A stretch of DNA of 23,772 bases from a virus. The notes beneath the pieces are model-generated. The model ran no database searches. It saw nothing but the letters and a program-made list of their open reading frames with translations, and was not told where the DNA came from. The DNA lies in IMG/VR virus record IMGVR_UViG_3300008448_009650, positions 1-23,772 of that record; one strand, given 5' to 3'. This document shows positions 1 through 7,497 of the stretch, piece after piece (the first letter of the stretch is position 1; every line of letters starts with the position of its first letter). Both the position numbers and the translations under genes were made by a program.

Positions 1-27
1 ACCTGTCAAAACCAAAAACGGACCCAT
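1..27 (-). CDS. N-terminal fragment of an unidentified protein leaving the left edge
   Basis: Only nine codons are visible, reading M-G-P-F-L-V-L-T-G on the minus strand. The call rests on position: the ATG lies about 18 bases downstream of a good Bacteroidota-type promoter on the same strand. A start ending in hydrophobic residues then T-G would suit the first strand and P-loop entry of a nucleotide-binding protein, but too little is visible to name a family. It would be transcribed away from the 392-aa gene that begins at 92. Confidence 0.4.
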
Positions 28-45
28 ATTTTCAAAGAACTTATA

Positions 46-76
46 CAAAGATAATATATTTGTTTCTATTATCCAA
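46..76 (-). promoter_or_regulatory. Host-type (Bacteroidota) promoter, minus strand
   Basis: On the minus strand a TTG (74-76) is followed after 20 bases by TATCTTTG (46-53), a full match to the Bacteroidota -33 TTG / -7 TAnnTTTG consensus. It points at the ATG at position 27. Confidence 0.6.
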
Positions 77-78
77 TA

Positions 79-91
79 TATTTATATAAAT
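79..91 (+). promoter_or_regulatory. TATTTAT phage promoter-like motif upstream of the 392-aa gene
   Basis: TATTTAT at 79-85 runs into ATAAAT, the same block seen before other plus-strand units. It ends only six bases before the ATG at 92, so a transcript started from it would have almost no leader. Confidence 0.4.
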
Positions 92-1270
92 ATGTTGAAA
101 AAAAAGTTTATTTTCGAAAACGACGATGAAGATCCTGACGACTGGTCTGATTATAAAAACATCATGCATTTAGCAAAAAATAGAATTAGCCCATATAGAG
201 TTACTTTTGAAACATCTGATGGTAAAAGTTTTGACGACATTATTGATGTTACTCACGATGGTATAGTTTTTACTTTTGACGGACTAAAAGATTATTTACA
301 ATTCTTTTTTCCTGAAGATTACGGTGAAGATAATACTGATGGTGAATACGATGCTGCTTATTATGAATCAATGTATTATGGTAACTGGGATTGGTATGAT
401 GACTTTTATGAAAGAGATAGTGAAGATTGGAAAGAAGGGTATGTTACTGAACGTCTTAGAACAAATCATTTAGAATTAATTAGAGATATAACAAAAACTA
501 TTTCACCAAGATTATACACAAAACTATCAAAAGTTTTAGAAGGAAAAAAGGAATTTGATTCAGAATTAAATATTGAAGTAAGAGATTTTTTAGATACAAT
601 AAATATTGGTGATAATATAGTAGAGGCATACACGGACGCTAATTACCAAGCAGTTGTAGATGAAATACCAAAAGGAATTAAAGACACGTATTGTGATTGT
701 TTAAAAAATGTTGGTGTTGAAAGATATAGTAAAAAAACTTGTTTTTGGAAATATGAAATGGATTGGGGATCTTGTATGATGTTATATGCTCGTTTTGGAA
801 CTGACGAAGATAAACTTTTAGATTTATTATTTGATTCAATTAAAAAAGAAGGTGTTAGACATTTACCTGCGTATTATGAAATGCAATATGAATTTTGGGA
901 TACCAATAGATTTGAATCTACTTGGAATAATAAAGTTACGGAAGTTCTTGAAAGAAAATTAGAAGATATTCAAAATAATCCTGAAGATTATGATGAAAAA
1001 TATTTAGAAGTTATTGATAAAGTAATGGAACTTGGTGGTGTTAATACTTGGATCAAAACAAAAGACAAAAAATACGAAATAAGAATTGATAATATTGAAC
1101 CAACTAATAGTTTAATCACCTATAAAATTAAAGAACCATTTAAATGGCAAGTTAAGGTAGGAAAAACTGATATTGATAGTTTAATTAGTATGATTTATAA
1201 TGAAAAGTTATTTAACATGATGGAGCATCTTGATAAATTTTCAATACTTAGAAATAAGACGTTCCTTTAA
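92..1270 (+). CDS. Acidic protein of unknown function (392 aa)
   Basis: I do not recognise a family. The protein is acidic and aromatic-rich, with an Asp/Glu-dense N-terminus (residues 10-20) and a Tyr/Trp/Asp-rich stretch around residues 75-115. No signal peptide, membrane segment or catalytic motif stands out, so a soluble cytoplasmic or virion-associated role is possible. The start at 92 follows a TATTTAT-type motif at very short distance; the next in-frame Met is residue 25. Its last 30 bases overlap, tail to tail, the end of the minus-strand peptidase gene. Codon use is AT-rich like its neighbours. The reading frame is convincing; the function is unknown. Confidence 0.8.
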   Translation: MLKKKFIFENDDEDPDDWSDYKNIMHLAKNRISPYRVTFETSDGKSFDDIIDVTHDGIVFTFDGLKDYLQFFFPEDYGEDNTDGEYDAAYYESMYYGNWDWYDDFYERDSEDWKEGYVTERLRTNHLELIRDITKTISPRLYTKLSKVLEGKKEFDSELNIEVRDFLDTINIGDNIVEAYTDANYQAVVDEIPKGIKDTYCDCLKNVGVERYSKKTCFWKYEMDWGSCMMLYARFGTDEDKLLDLLFDSIKKEGVRHLPAYYEMQYEFWDTNRFESTWNNKVTEVLERKLEDIQNNPEDYDEKYLEVIDKVMELGGVNTWIKTKDKKYEIRIDNIEPTNSLITYKIKEPFKWQVKVGKTDIDSLISMIYNEKLFNMMEHLDKFSILRNKTFL

Positions 1271-2287
1271 TATTTCATAAAGATATACCAAATCATCATC
1301 ATTTATAAAAAGATTATTACCATCAAAAATATCTGATATTGTAATACCATCTTTTTCTTCAATAACATCAATACTTTCTAATTGATGAACAGGGTAATCT
1401 TCAATTTCTTCATCATCTTGAAATTGTAATAACGAGTTCATAACAGTTTGTGGTGTATATACAATTGGTTTATATTCGTATTTATATTTTTTTAGACCCA
1501 ATTCTTTAACCATATTTAATCCAGCAGTAATCGCATTTTCAACATCTTCTATTGATACAAATTCTTGGTTTGAGTGCATATTGTAATAACCACAAGACAT
1601 ATTTATACAACAAACATCAATTTTCTTTTTTAATTGTGATATGTCAGTATAAGGGTGTGATTGAACAAACATTTCATTTCCAAACGCACTTTCAATAGCG
1701 TCAATTGATTTAATAAAAAATTCACTATCACGTTCAAATAAACGAACTCCCGAGCAAATCTCGGATATTAAATGATTTCCTGGAGCATCATATTGTGTAA
1801 TGTATCCAACATCTTGTAAAAAGTTTTCATCACATTTTGAAGATCCATGACACCCCGTTTCTTCTGATACAAAAAGACCAATTTTTACTTTATCTAAAGT
1901 CTTTAATAACTCCAAACAAATAAAAATACCACATTTATCATCACCCCCAATACCTGTTGGATTACCATCTTCGGTATATGCTTTCAAACACGAAACCTCA
2001 TCATTATTAAATGATTTACCAAAAGTATTTGGTCTGATGAGGTTTTCTTCTTTTACGATGATTTTATCTACCTTATGATGAACGGTGTCCGTGTGTGCAA
2101 TAAACATTGGGTAATATTCGCCTTCGTTTAATTCACCTTTAGTTACATATATATTCATCATATCATCTCGGTAGTAGGAGACGCCTGGAATTGTGTCAAG
2201 TTCATTACAAAGATATTCTACCATATCTTCTTCTTGATATGTTTTAGAAGGGATTGATAGTAACTCTTTGAATTTGTCTATGTTCAT
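1241..2287 (-). CDS. Zinc-dependent aminopeptidase-like protein (M20/M28/M42 clan)
   Basis: The protein (348 aa) shows the two-metal site of clan MH peptidases in the right order: HTD at 65-67, GGDDKCG with metal-bridging D116, the E142-E143 pair (general base plus metal ligand), D167, and a C-terminal His in NMHSNQE (H238). By family knowledge such enzymes release N-terminal residues from small peptides, as PepT does. At 348 aa it is shorter than PepT (about 400) and I see no room for the usual lid or dimerisation insert, so it may be a single-domain variant; a deacylase or amidase role cannot be excluded. There is no signal peptide, so it should act in the cytoplasm. It is transcribed from a host-type promoter and ends convergently inside the 392-aa gene. 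It might consume peptides made by Clp proteolysis (inference from the nearby ClpC gene). Confidence 0.85.
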   Translation of the reverse strand: MNIDKFKELLSIPSKTYQEEDMVEYLCNELDTIPGVSYYRDDMMNIYVTKGELNEGEYYPMFIAHTDTVHHKVDKIIVKEENLIRPNTFGKSFNNDEVSCLKAYTEDGNPTGIGGDDKCGIFICLELLKTLDKVKIGLFVSEETGCHGSSKCDENFLQDVGYITQYDAPGNHLISEICSGVRLFERDSEFFIKSIDAIESAFGNEMFVQSHPYTDISQLKKKIDVCCINMSCGYYNMHSNQEFVSIEDVENAITAGLNMVKELGLKKYKYEYKPIVYTPQTVMNSLLQFQDDEEIEDYPVHQLESIDVIEEKDGITISDIFDGNNLFINDDDLVYLYEILKERLISKY

Positions 2288-2300
2288 TTAAATTTTTTTA

Positions 2301-2330
2301 TAAAGATAGTATATTTATTAATAAAAACAA
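2301..2330 (-). promoter_or_regulatory. Host-type promoter for the aminopeptidase gene
   Basis: The minus strand has TTG (2328-2330), 19 bases, then TATCTTTA (2301-2308), one base off TAnnTTTG. The ATG at 2287 lies 13 bases further on. It overlaps the plus-strand TATTTAT motif, so the two divergent promoters share the same DNA. Confidence 0.55.
2312..2325 (+). promoter_or_regulatory. TATTTAT phage promoter-like motif upstream of OmpA-like paralogue A
   Basis: TATTTAT (2312-2318) is followed by ATAAAA, 18 bases from motif end to the ATG at 2337. No Shine-Dalgarno sequence is present. Confidence 0.5.
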
Positions 2331-2336
2331 AATTAT

Positions 2337-4220
2337 ATGAAAAATAATTTATTAGAATCTGAAATAGAAAGATTTAAACAACTATTGAGACATAACAGGG
2401 ATTTAAAAACAGGTTTACTGGAAAACACAAATAAACCATACGGACATGATATTTTAAATTTACATAAAGATGCCATAATAAAAGAATGGAATAAAAAAAG
2501 TTTAGTCGAGTCTAAAAATATTAAAAACCATATACTAATAAATGAAGATAACGAAACACCTATAGATTATACCAAACTTACAGTAAACGATTTAGTTGAA
2601 AAAGTTAGGGAGAAGTATAAGGGGGTTTTAGATAGTTTTGAAATATGGGAACCAATGCTGGTGTGGTGGTCAAATCATCAAAAAAATACAAGCACAAGAA
2701 TTTCATTATTAACTTTACTAGGTGAACAAGACACTAAAGATAAATACTACGATAGTAATATAGTAAAACAAGAAACCCTATTAAAGAAAATAGAATCTAC
2801 CTACACCCCAATGACGGAGGGTGACCCAAAAAGAGTTCAATTAGAAAATTTATATAAATTAATTAAATCATTTCACGACCAAAAAATAACTTTAAAGGCT
2901 AAATCCAATTATCTTGATACTATTTCTATTTTTTTAGATTCAATAGATAAACAAACAGACGCAAAAATTAAAAAAGAAATTACTAATTTATCTTCTAATT
3001 ACAAATCTTACGGAACTGGCCAATTTAGTCTCTTAACCACAAATACAGATGCTGAAGGAAACACGACTACCAATTATGACGAACTAAAAAGAATATTACA
3101 AGGTCTTACTGTTAAAGTTAATAAAGAAATGGCGTATAGACTAAAAAAGAAACTAAGACTAAAAACACCAACCATTGAAGGGGTAATTAAAAAAGCAGAT
3201 ACTTTGTATGTTAAACCAGGGGCAGAAAAGATTAGATCTTCTTCATTTCAACAACCTAAAAAAAATGACCCCCCAACAACTACTGTTGATTATGATACTT
3301 TTGAATGGCAGTATCCACCTGAAGATTTAGATGATGAACAAAGAAATAAATTATCAAAAAATATGATGGCAGATGACAGTATAAAAGTAGGGTCAGAGGC
3401 TGCAACATCCATAAGAAATGAAGTAAAAAATATGGTTGCTCAGATATTAAAAGATAAACAAGAAACACAAAACCTTGTAGAATATAAAATCACATTTGTT
3501 GGTATAAATGCATATTCGTCTACAAGTTGTGTTAGAACCTCATATAAGGCGGGATTTTTTGATAGGGCGAATAATGTTCAACTAGCAAAGGATAGAGCAA
3601 ATAATATACTTAGTTTTGGTGAAGGTGTTTGGAATCAATTTTCTAATAATTTAGAAGGTATTAAAGGATATGATGCTGTGACTAAATTGGCACCAACAAC
3701 AAACCCTAATATTGGACCTGAATGGGAAAAAATGGGAGGTAATTTTTTAGACGGAAGAGAAGTGACAATACAAGATTACGGACCTCTATATCAAGAAGCG
3801 TATCGAAAAAATAAAAGAATAACACCACAACAATTCTATGGGCCAAAAAAATCGTCTACTATTGGTGATTCATTTTTTAATAAAAAAACGGGAAAATGGG
3901 ATATAAAACGTAATCCACAATACGATGCTAATATCGCTAAAGAATATGAAAGTGTTTATAGTCGTTTTAGACACTCCGCATTTATGATTGAGGTTTCTGT
4001 TGAAAAGACAATAAAAGAAACCGCATTGACGGCCGACACTGAGACAATATATGTTGCTGAGTACCAAGATAATTTTAGTTCAGCAATAGCATGGAAAAGA
4101 TTTGAGATTGATTGGCCAGATCCTCCACCAGGAAGACCAAAAAGAAAAAAAGGAAGAAGAAGAAGAAGGGGTGGATCTAGAACACCAAAATATAATACTT
4201 TAGGTTGTCCTAAATGGTAA
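2337..4220 (+). CDS. Large OmpA-like protein with basic C-terminus, paralogue A (probable virion protein)
   Basis: 627 aa. The region around residues 320-430 resembles an OmpA/MotB-type domain: a Y-S-S-T-S-x-V-R-T segment (393-401) followed by N-N-x-Q-L-A-x-x-R-A-x-x-I (412-424), the part that in OmpA-like proteins precedes the RA helix binding peptidoglycan. After it come G-P-x-W, Q-Q-F-Y-G (498-502) and a basic tail (599-615) ending C-P-K-W. The whole C-terminal half aligns by eye with the protein at 7498-9360, so they are paralogues. There is no signal peptide. The N-terminal 300 residues look helical and charged. Inference: a phage particle component that touches peptidoglycan or packs with nucleic acid via the Arg/Lys tail. 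It faces a CAP gene across a shared terminator. Confidence 0.75.
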   Translation: MKNNLLESEIERFKQLLRHNRDLKTGLLENTNKPYGHDILNLHKDAIIKEWNKKSLVESKNIKNHILINEDNETPIDYTKLTVNDLVEKVREKYKGVLDSFEIWEPMLVWWSNHQKNTSTRISLLTLLGEQDTKDKYYDSNIVKQETLLKKIESTYTPMTEGDPKRVQLENLYKLIKSFHDQKITLKAKSNYLDTISIFLDSIDKQTDAKIKKEITNLSSNYKSYGTGQFSLLTTNTDAEGNTTTNYDELKRILQGLTVKVNKEMAYRLKKKLRLKTPTIEGVIKKADTLYVKPGAEKIRSSSFQQPKKNDPPTTTVDYDTFEWQYPPEDLDDEQRNKLSKNMMADDSIKVGSEAATSIRNEVKNMVAQILKDKQETQNLVEYKITFVGINAYSSTSCVRTSYKAGFFDRANNVQLAKDRANNILSFGEGVWNQFSNNLEGIKGYDAVTKLAPTTNPNIGPEWEKMGGNFLDGREVTIQDYGPLYQEAYRKNKRITPQQFYGPKKSSTIGDSFFNKKTGKWDIKRNPQYDANIAKEYESVYSRFRHSAFMIEVSVEKTIKETALTADTETIYVAEYQDNFSSAIAWKRFEIDWPDPPPGRPKRKKGRRRRRGGSRTPKYNTLGCPKW

Positions 4221-4221
4221 T

Positions 4222-4251
4222 AAAAAAAGGGAGATTTAACTCCCTTTTTTT
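4222..4251. terminator. Bidirectional hairpin terminator between OmpA-like A and CAP 1
   Basis: GGGAG (4229-4233) pairs with CTCCC (4240-4244) around a 6-base loop, and seven A before and seven T after extend the stem. It gives a U-tract in both directions. The T run overlaps the stop codon of the minus-strand CAP gene. Confidence 0.85.
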
Positions 4252-4780
4252 ATTTTACCGCCATCACACAAATCATTTTAAATCTTTCTCCTGTATACTT
4301 TGTTGCAACATAAAGACCTATTTTAGTTATGTCTGATCTTAACATTTGTTCATTATGTCCTTCAGATTGAGTCCAACAAAATACTATTTTAGTAGGTATT
4401 GTTAAAATTAGTTGTTTCCCACCTACCCACGCATTACTACTTGTAAATGTTTTATGTAAATTTTCTCCACGAACCCCATACTTACTTATATCTGAATGTT
4501 TAAATTGGTTTGTTGACACCAAATAATCAGAATAATTTTTAGCGTAATTTGTTAAAGACGTATCAATACTTAAATAAGGTAAATTATTTTCTTTTCTATA
4601 TTTATTAATATTTTTAATAGTTTCTGTATTAATACTATCAAAATCTATACTTTCATAAAATTTGACTAATGGTTTTATGGTGTATTCATAATGAAATTCT
4701 TCGTCAGTTAAATTATAAGATCCCTGAGAAAAAAAAGTTGTTACTAAAAGTAAAAATGATATAAGAGTTAAAGTTTTCAT
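4250..4780 (-). CDS. Secreted CAP-domain (SCP/PR1-like) protein 1
   Basis: 176 aa with an N-terminal signal peptide (hydrophobic core about residues 4-17, ending in FSQG). The rest matches the bacterial CAP fold: I-N-K-Y-R with N-x-L near 58-70, H95 in K-H-S-D, E106 in G-E-N-L, then W-T-Q-S-E-G-H-N with E140 and H142. These four residues are the complete His-Glu-Glu-His tetrad of CAP proteins. The product should be exported to the periplasm or outside. Bacterial CAP proteins have no single known activity. It is the first of three CAP paralogues in this window, is read from a full host-type promoter, and is convergent with a putative virion gene, like an independently expressed moron. Cargo roles such as host-envelope change or exclusion of other phages are guesses. 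Confidence 0.85.
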   Translation of the reverse strand: MKTLTLISFLLLVTTFFSQGSYNLTDEEFHYEYTIKPLVKFYESIDFDSINTETIKNINKYRKENNLPYLSIDTSLTNYAKNYSDYLVSTNQFKHSDISKYGVRGENLHKTFTSSNAWVGGKQLILTIPTKIVFCWTQSEGHNEQMLRSDITKIGLYVATKYTGERFKMICVMAVK

Positions 4781-4806
4781 AATATTTGTTTTAATGTGTT
4801 ATAATA

Positions 4807-4836
4807 CAAACTTACAAAAACTTTTCCATTATACAA
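4807..4836 (-). promoter_or_regulatory. Host-type promoter for CAP 1
   Basis: Minus strand: TTG (4834-4836), 19 bases, TAAGTTTG (4807-4814), exactly the Bacteroidota consensus. It sits between the stop codon of the ClpC gene and the CAP 1 start, giving CAP 1 its own transcript. Confidence 0.7.
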
Positions 4837-4838
4837 AA

Positions 4839-6875
4839 TTATTTCTTACGTTTTGTTGGTTTTTTTATTTTTACCTCAGTTTTTTTATCTTTTTCATCAT
4901 AAGATAAAATAAACTTAGACCCTTTTTCAGGATTATCTGAAATAATTTTATCAGTTACCGCATCATCAACCCATTTTTGAATGGTTCTTTTGAGGATTCT
5001 TGCGCCAAATCTAGTGTCGGTACCAATAGATATTATATGTTTTTTTAAAGACTCTTCAACTTCAAGTTCAAAATCGATAGATGTGACTCTACCATAGACT
5101 TTTTCTAATTCCAACTCAACTATTTTTAGTAAATCGGTTTCATTTAAATCTTTAAAATAGATTATTTCATCAAATCTGTTTATGAACTCAGGTGCAAACT
5201 TTTTAAATAATTCTTTTTCTAATACGGATTTTATTTCTTCTTCTTTTTTTTCAGTTTTAGAAGTTGTTGAAAACCCTACACCAGTACCAAAATCCTGAAC
5301 AACTTTTGTCCCTACGTTAGATGTCATTAGTATAATACAATTTTTAAAATTAATTTTTCTTCCATGACTGTCGGTTAAAAACCCTTCATCTAACATTTGT
5401 AAAAATACGTTAAATATTTCAGGGTGAGCCTTTTCTATTTCATCTAATAAAATAACAGAATATGGTTTATTTTTAATTTTATTTAAAAATGGAGACCCGT
5501 CTTCATAACCAACATAACCAGGTGAAGTGCCTGTTAATTTAGATGTGGCAATTTTATCTGAAAATTCACTCATATCTAACCTAATAAGAGCATCTTCAGT
5601 GTTAAACATGTGTTTAGCTAATTGCTTCGCTAATTCAGTTTTACCGACACCTGAGTTACCAATAAGTAATCCACTAAATATTGGTCTTTTTGGATCATTT
5701 AAACCAACCTTGTTTCTTTGAATTGACCTTGAAATTTTAGATACCGCATCATCTTGACCTATAACTTTTGTGGATAGTGTATCTTTTAGTGTTTTTAGTT
5801 GTTGTGTTTCATCCGTAGAAATTTTTGAAATTGGTATTTTTGTCATTAATGATGCCACGTCATAAACAACATCTTCTGTCACTTCTCTTTTGAATAAATT
5901 TCTATTTTTTTCAAATTCAGCCTTTTCTTTTTCTAAATCAGAAAGTACTTTTCTTTCTTTGTCTCTGAGATTTGCCGCTTCTTCGTATCTTTGACTATTA
6001 ATTACTTTTACTTTTTCTTCTTTTATTTCTTGAGCTTGTCTTTTTAGATCCTCAATAATTTCAGGTAGTTTAATTTCAACTTGTGATCTAGCTCCGACCT
6101 CATCAATAATATCAAACGCCTTATCAGGAAATTCCCTATCGGTAATATATCTATCCGCCAACTCAACACACAATTTTAAAATATCATCACTATACGTTAC
6201 TTTATGATGGTCTTCATATCTTTCTTTTACGTTTTTTAATATTTGTAACGTTTCTTCTTTTGTGGATGGGTCAACCATTACTTTTTGAAATCTTCTTTCT
6301 AATGCTCCGTCTTTCTCTATATTTTTTCTATATTCTTCTAATGTTGTTGCTCCGATACATTGTAGTTCTCCTCTTGATAGTGCTGGTTTAAAAATATTTG
6401 ATGCGTCCATAGACCCTGAAGAGTTACCCGCACCAATCATTGTATGTATCTCATCAATAAAAACAATAATATCTGGATTTGCGTAAAGTTCTTCAATAAT
6501 AACCTTCATACGTTCTTCAAATTGACCTCTATATTTTGTTCCTGCAACTATTGAAGTCATGTCTAACGAAACAATTCTTTTTCCTGAAAGGTTTTGTGGA
6601 CAATCTCCCTCAAATATTTTTTTGGCTAACCCCTCAACAATTGCTGTTTTACCACAACCAGGTTCCCCAAGTATTATTGGGTTATTTTTTTTTCTTCTTG
6701 AAAGAATTTGAGCGATTCTATTAATTTCATTTTCTCTACCGACAACAGGATCTAATTTTCCTTCTTCAGCTAATTTAATTAGGTCTCTTGAAAAGTTATC
6801 TAAAACAGGTGTTTTAGTTTTTGTTTCAGTATTTTTATTTTTAGATTTTTCCATGTCGTCGTATGATTCAATCAT
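4839..6875 (-). CDS. clpC: ClpC-type AAA+ unfoldase lacking the N-domain
   Basis: 678 aa with two AAA+ modules. Module 1 has Walker A G-E-P-G-C-G-K-T (70-77), Walker B D141-E142 and an arginine pair at 194-195. A middle domain with a UVR-like motif follows (about 283-312, core Q-R-Y-E-E-A-A-N-L-R-D). Module 2 has Walker A (406-413), Walker B D478-E479, arginine R567 in F-I-N-R and sensor-2 G-A-R (624-626). The UVR-bearing middle domain marks ClpC rather than ClpA or ClpB. V-G-F at 533-535 is where ClpC carries its ClpP-docking loop. The family is normally over 800 aa; the first ~150-residue N-domain, which binds adaptors and substrates, is absent, and the protein begins only about 20 residues before module 1. 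Inference: it unfolds proteins for host ClpP under changed adaptor control. It is divergent from a UVR protein that could be a partner. M8 is an alternative start. Confidence 0.93.
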   Translation of the reverse strand: MIESYDDMEKSKNKNTETKTKTPVLDNFSRDLIKLAEEGKLDPVVGRENEINRIAQILSRRKKNNPIILGEPGCGKTAIVEGLAKKIFEGDCPQNLSGKRIVSLDMTSIVAGTKYRGQFEERMKVIIEELYANPDIIVFIDEIHTMIGAGNSSGSMDASNIFKPALSRGELQCIGATTLEEYRKNIEKDGALERRFQKVMVDPSTKEETLQILKNVKERYEDHHKVTYSDDILKLCVELADRYITDREFPDKAFDIIDEVGARSQVEIKLPEIIEDLKRQAQEIKEEKVKVINSQRYEEAANLRDKERKVLSDLEKEKAEFEKNRNLFKREVTEDVVYDVASLMTKIPISKISTDETQQLKTLKDTLSTKVIGQDDAVSKISRSIQRNKVGLNDPKRPIFSGLLIGNSGVGKTELAKQLAKHMFNTEDALIRLDMSEFSDKIATSKLTGTSPGYVGYEDGSPFLNKIKNKPYSVILLDEIEKAHPEIFNVFLQMLDEGFLTDSHGRKINFKNCIILMTSNVGTKVVQDFGTGVGFSTTSKTEKKEEEIKSVLEKELFKKFAPEFINRFDEIIYFKDLNETDLLKIVELELEKVYGRVTSIDFELEVEESLKKHIISIGTDTRFGARILKRTIQKWVDDAVTDKIISDNPEKGSKFILSYDEKDKKTEVKIKKPTKRKK

Positions 6876-6903
6876 CTTATTTTTTTTAATAATTTATTTA
6901 GTT

Positions 6904-6934
6904 AAAATTTAATTATAACTAATCTAATAATCAA
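6904..6934 (-). promoter_or_regulatory. Possible host-type promoter for clpC
   Basis: Minus strand: TTG (6932-6934), 20 bases, TAAATTTT (6904-6911), one base off TAnnTTTG. The start codon is 28 bases downstream. The AT-rich background makes this weaker than the CAP promoters. Confidence 0.4.
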
Positions 6935-6957
6935 TATTTTTTATGTTTTTGTAATAA

Positions 6958-6983
6958 TGTCATAAAAACTGACATTTTGTCAT
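6958..6983. promoter_or_regulatory. TGTCAT repeats, possible operator between clpC and the UVR gene
   Basis: TGTCAT occurs at 6958-6963 and again at 6978-6983, exactly 20 bases apart. Between them TGACA (6970-6974) is the inverted half-site, making a perfect TGACA-TTT-TGTCA palindrome at 6970-6982. It lies in the 176-base divergent intergenic region, which otherwise holds only AT-rich promoter-like sequence. A dimeric regulator or a host heat-shock regulator could bind here; no specific protein can be named. Confidence 0.4.
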
Positions 6984-7051
6984 ACTTTATTTATTTGGCA
7001 TTTAATTGGTGTAAAATCATACCAAAATAAACTTATAAAAAAAATAAAATT

Positions 7052-7417
7052 ATGTTTAGTAGAAATTTTGAAAAATTATTTAACGATCTATGGTCGTCAG
7101 ATCCATTTTTAAATGGTGATAACTGGGAAAGAAAAAACTATAAATCCGAAGATGGTAATATTTCATTCACTTACATCACAAATAAACGTGGGGGGCTTAA
7201 TAAACAAGATGAATTGTCTTTATTGAAACAAAAATTAAATATTGCGGTCGACGAACAAAATTTTGAGGAGGCTGTAGAATTAAGAGACAAAATTAAAAAT
7301 TTAGAAAAAAACAAAAATAAAATTGATAAACTTAATTTAGAACTTGAGGAAAGTATAAAAAATCAAGATTTTGAAAAATCAATAATAATTAGAGATAAAC
7401 TAAAAGAACTAAAATAG
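7052..7417 (+). CDS. Small tandem-UVR protein, possible ClpC partner
   Basis: 121 aa. Two UVR (UvrB/UvrC, McsA, ClpC) motifs are visible: residues about 56-86, with N-F-E-E-A-V-E-L-R-D-K-I, and about 92-120, with D-F-E-K-S-I-I-I-R-D-K-L. UVR motifs form helical hairpins that mediate protein contacts; in Firmicutes the ClpC adaptor McsA carries one, and ClpC has one in its middle domain. The first 45 residues are aromatic and acidic and match no family I recognise; I see no McsA zinc-finger cysteines. The gene is divergent from the phage clpC with shared upstream DNA, and is monocistronic, ended by a strong terminator. Inference: an adaptor or regulator that docks on the phage or host ClpC middle domain. 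It has no DNA-repair domains, so a UvrB/C role is unlikely. Confidence 0.8.
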   Translation: MFSRNFEKLFNDLWSSDPFLNGDNWERKNYKSEDGNISFTYITNKRGGLNKQDELSLLKQKLNIAVDEQNFEEAVELRDKIKNLEKNKNKIDKLNLELEESIKNQDFEKSIIIRDKLKELK

Positions 7418-7441
7418 TTTATAACCAATCATAGTGTAAGT

Positions 7442-7471
7442 AAATCCATCATCAAAAGATGGATTTTTTTT
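7442..7471 (+). terminator. Rho-independent terminator after the UVR gene
   Basis: AAATCCATC (7442-7450) pairs with GATGGATTT (7458-7466) around a 7-base loop, followed by T through 7471. It contains the in-frame ATG at 7459, so the next gene must start further downstream. Confidence 0.88.
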
Positions 7472-7480
7472 ATTTACAAG

Positions 7481-7495
7481 TATTTATTAAAAAAA
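7481..7495 (+). promoter_or_regulatory. TATTTAT phage promoter-like motif upstream of OmpA-like paralogue B
   Basis: TATTTAT (7481-7487) directly follows the preceding terminator and lies 10 bases before the ATG at 7498. An A-rich tract continues to the start. Confidence 0.45.
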
Positions 7496-7497
7496 AT

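Noticed and set aside
4839-6875. ClpB disaggregase
   Set aside because: The middle domain is short and carries a UVR motif, and V-G-F is present at the ClpP loop; ClpB has a long coiled M-domain and no ClpP loop.
6996-7012. Sigma-54-like site (TGGCAT...TTGG) before the UVR gene
   Set aside because: The invariant GC of the -12 box is missing at the required spacing.
7459-7497. Upstream ATG extending the second OmpA-like protein by 13 residues
   Set aside because: It lies inside the right arm of a strong terminator and upstream of the TATTTAT motif; the ATG at 7498 fits better.
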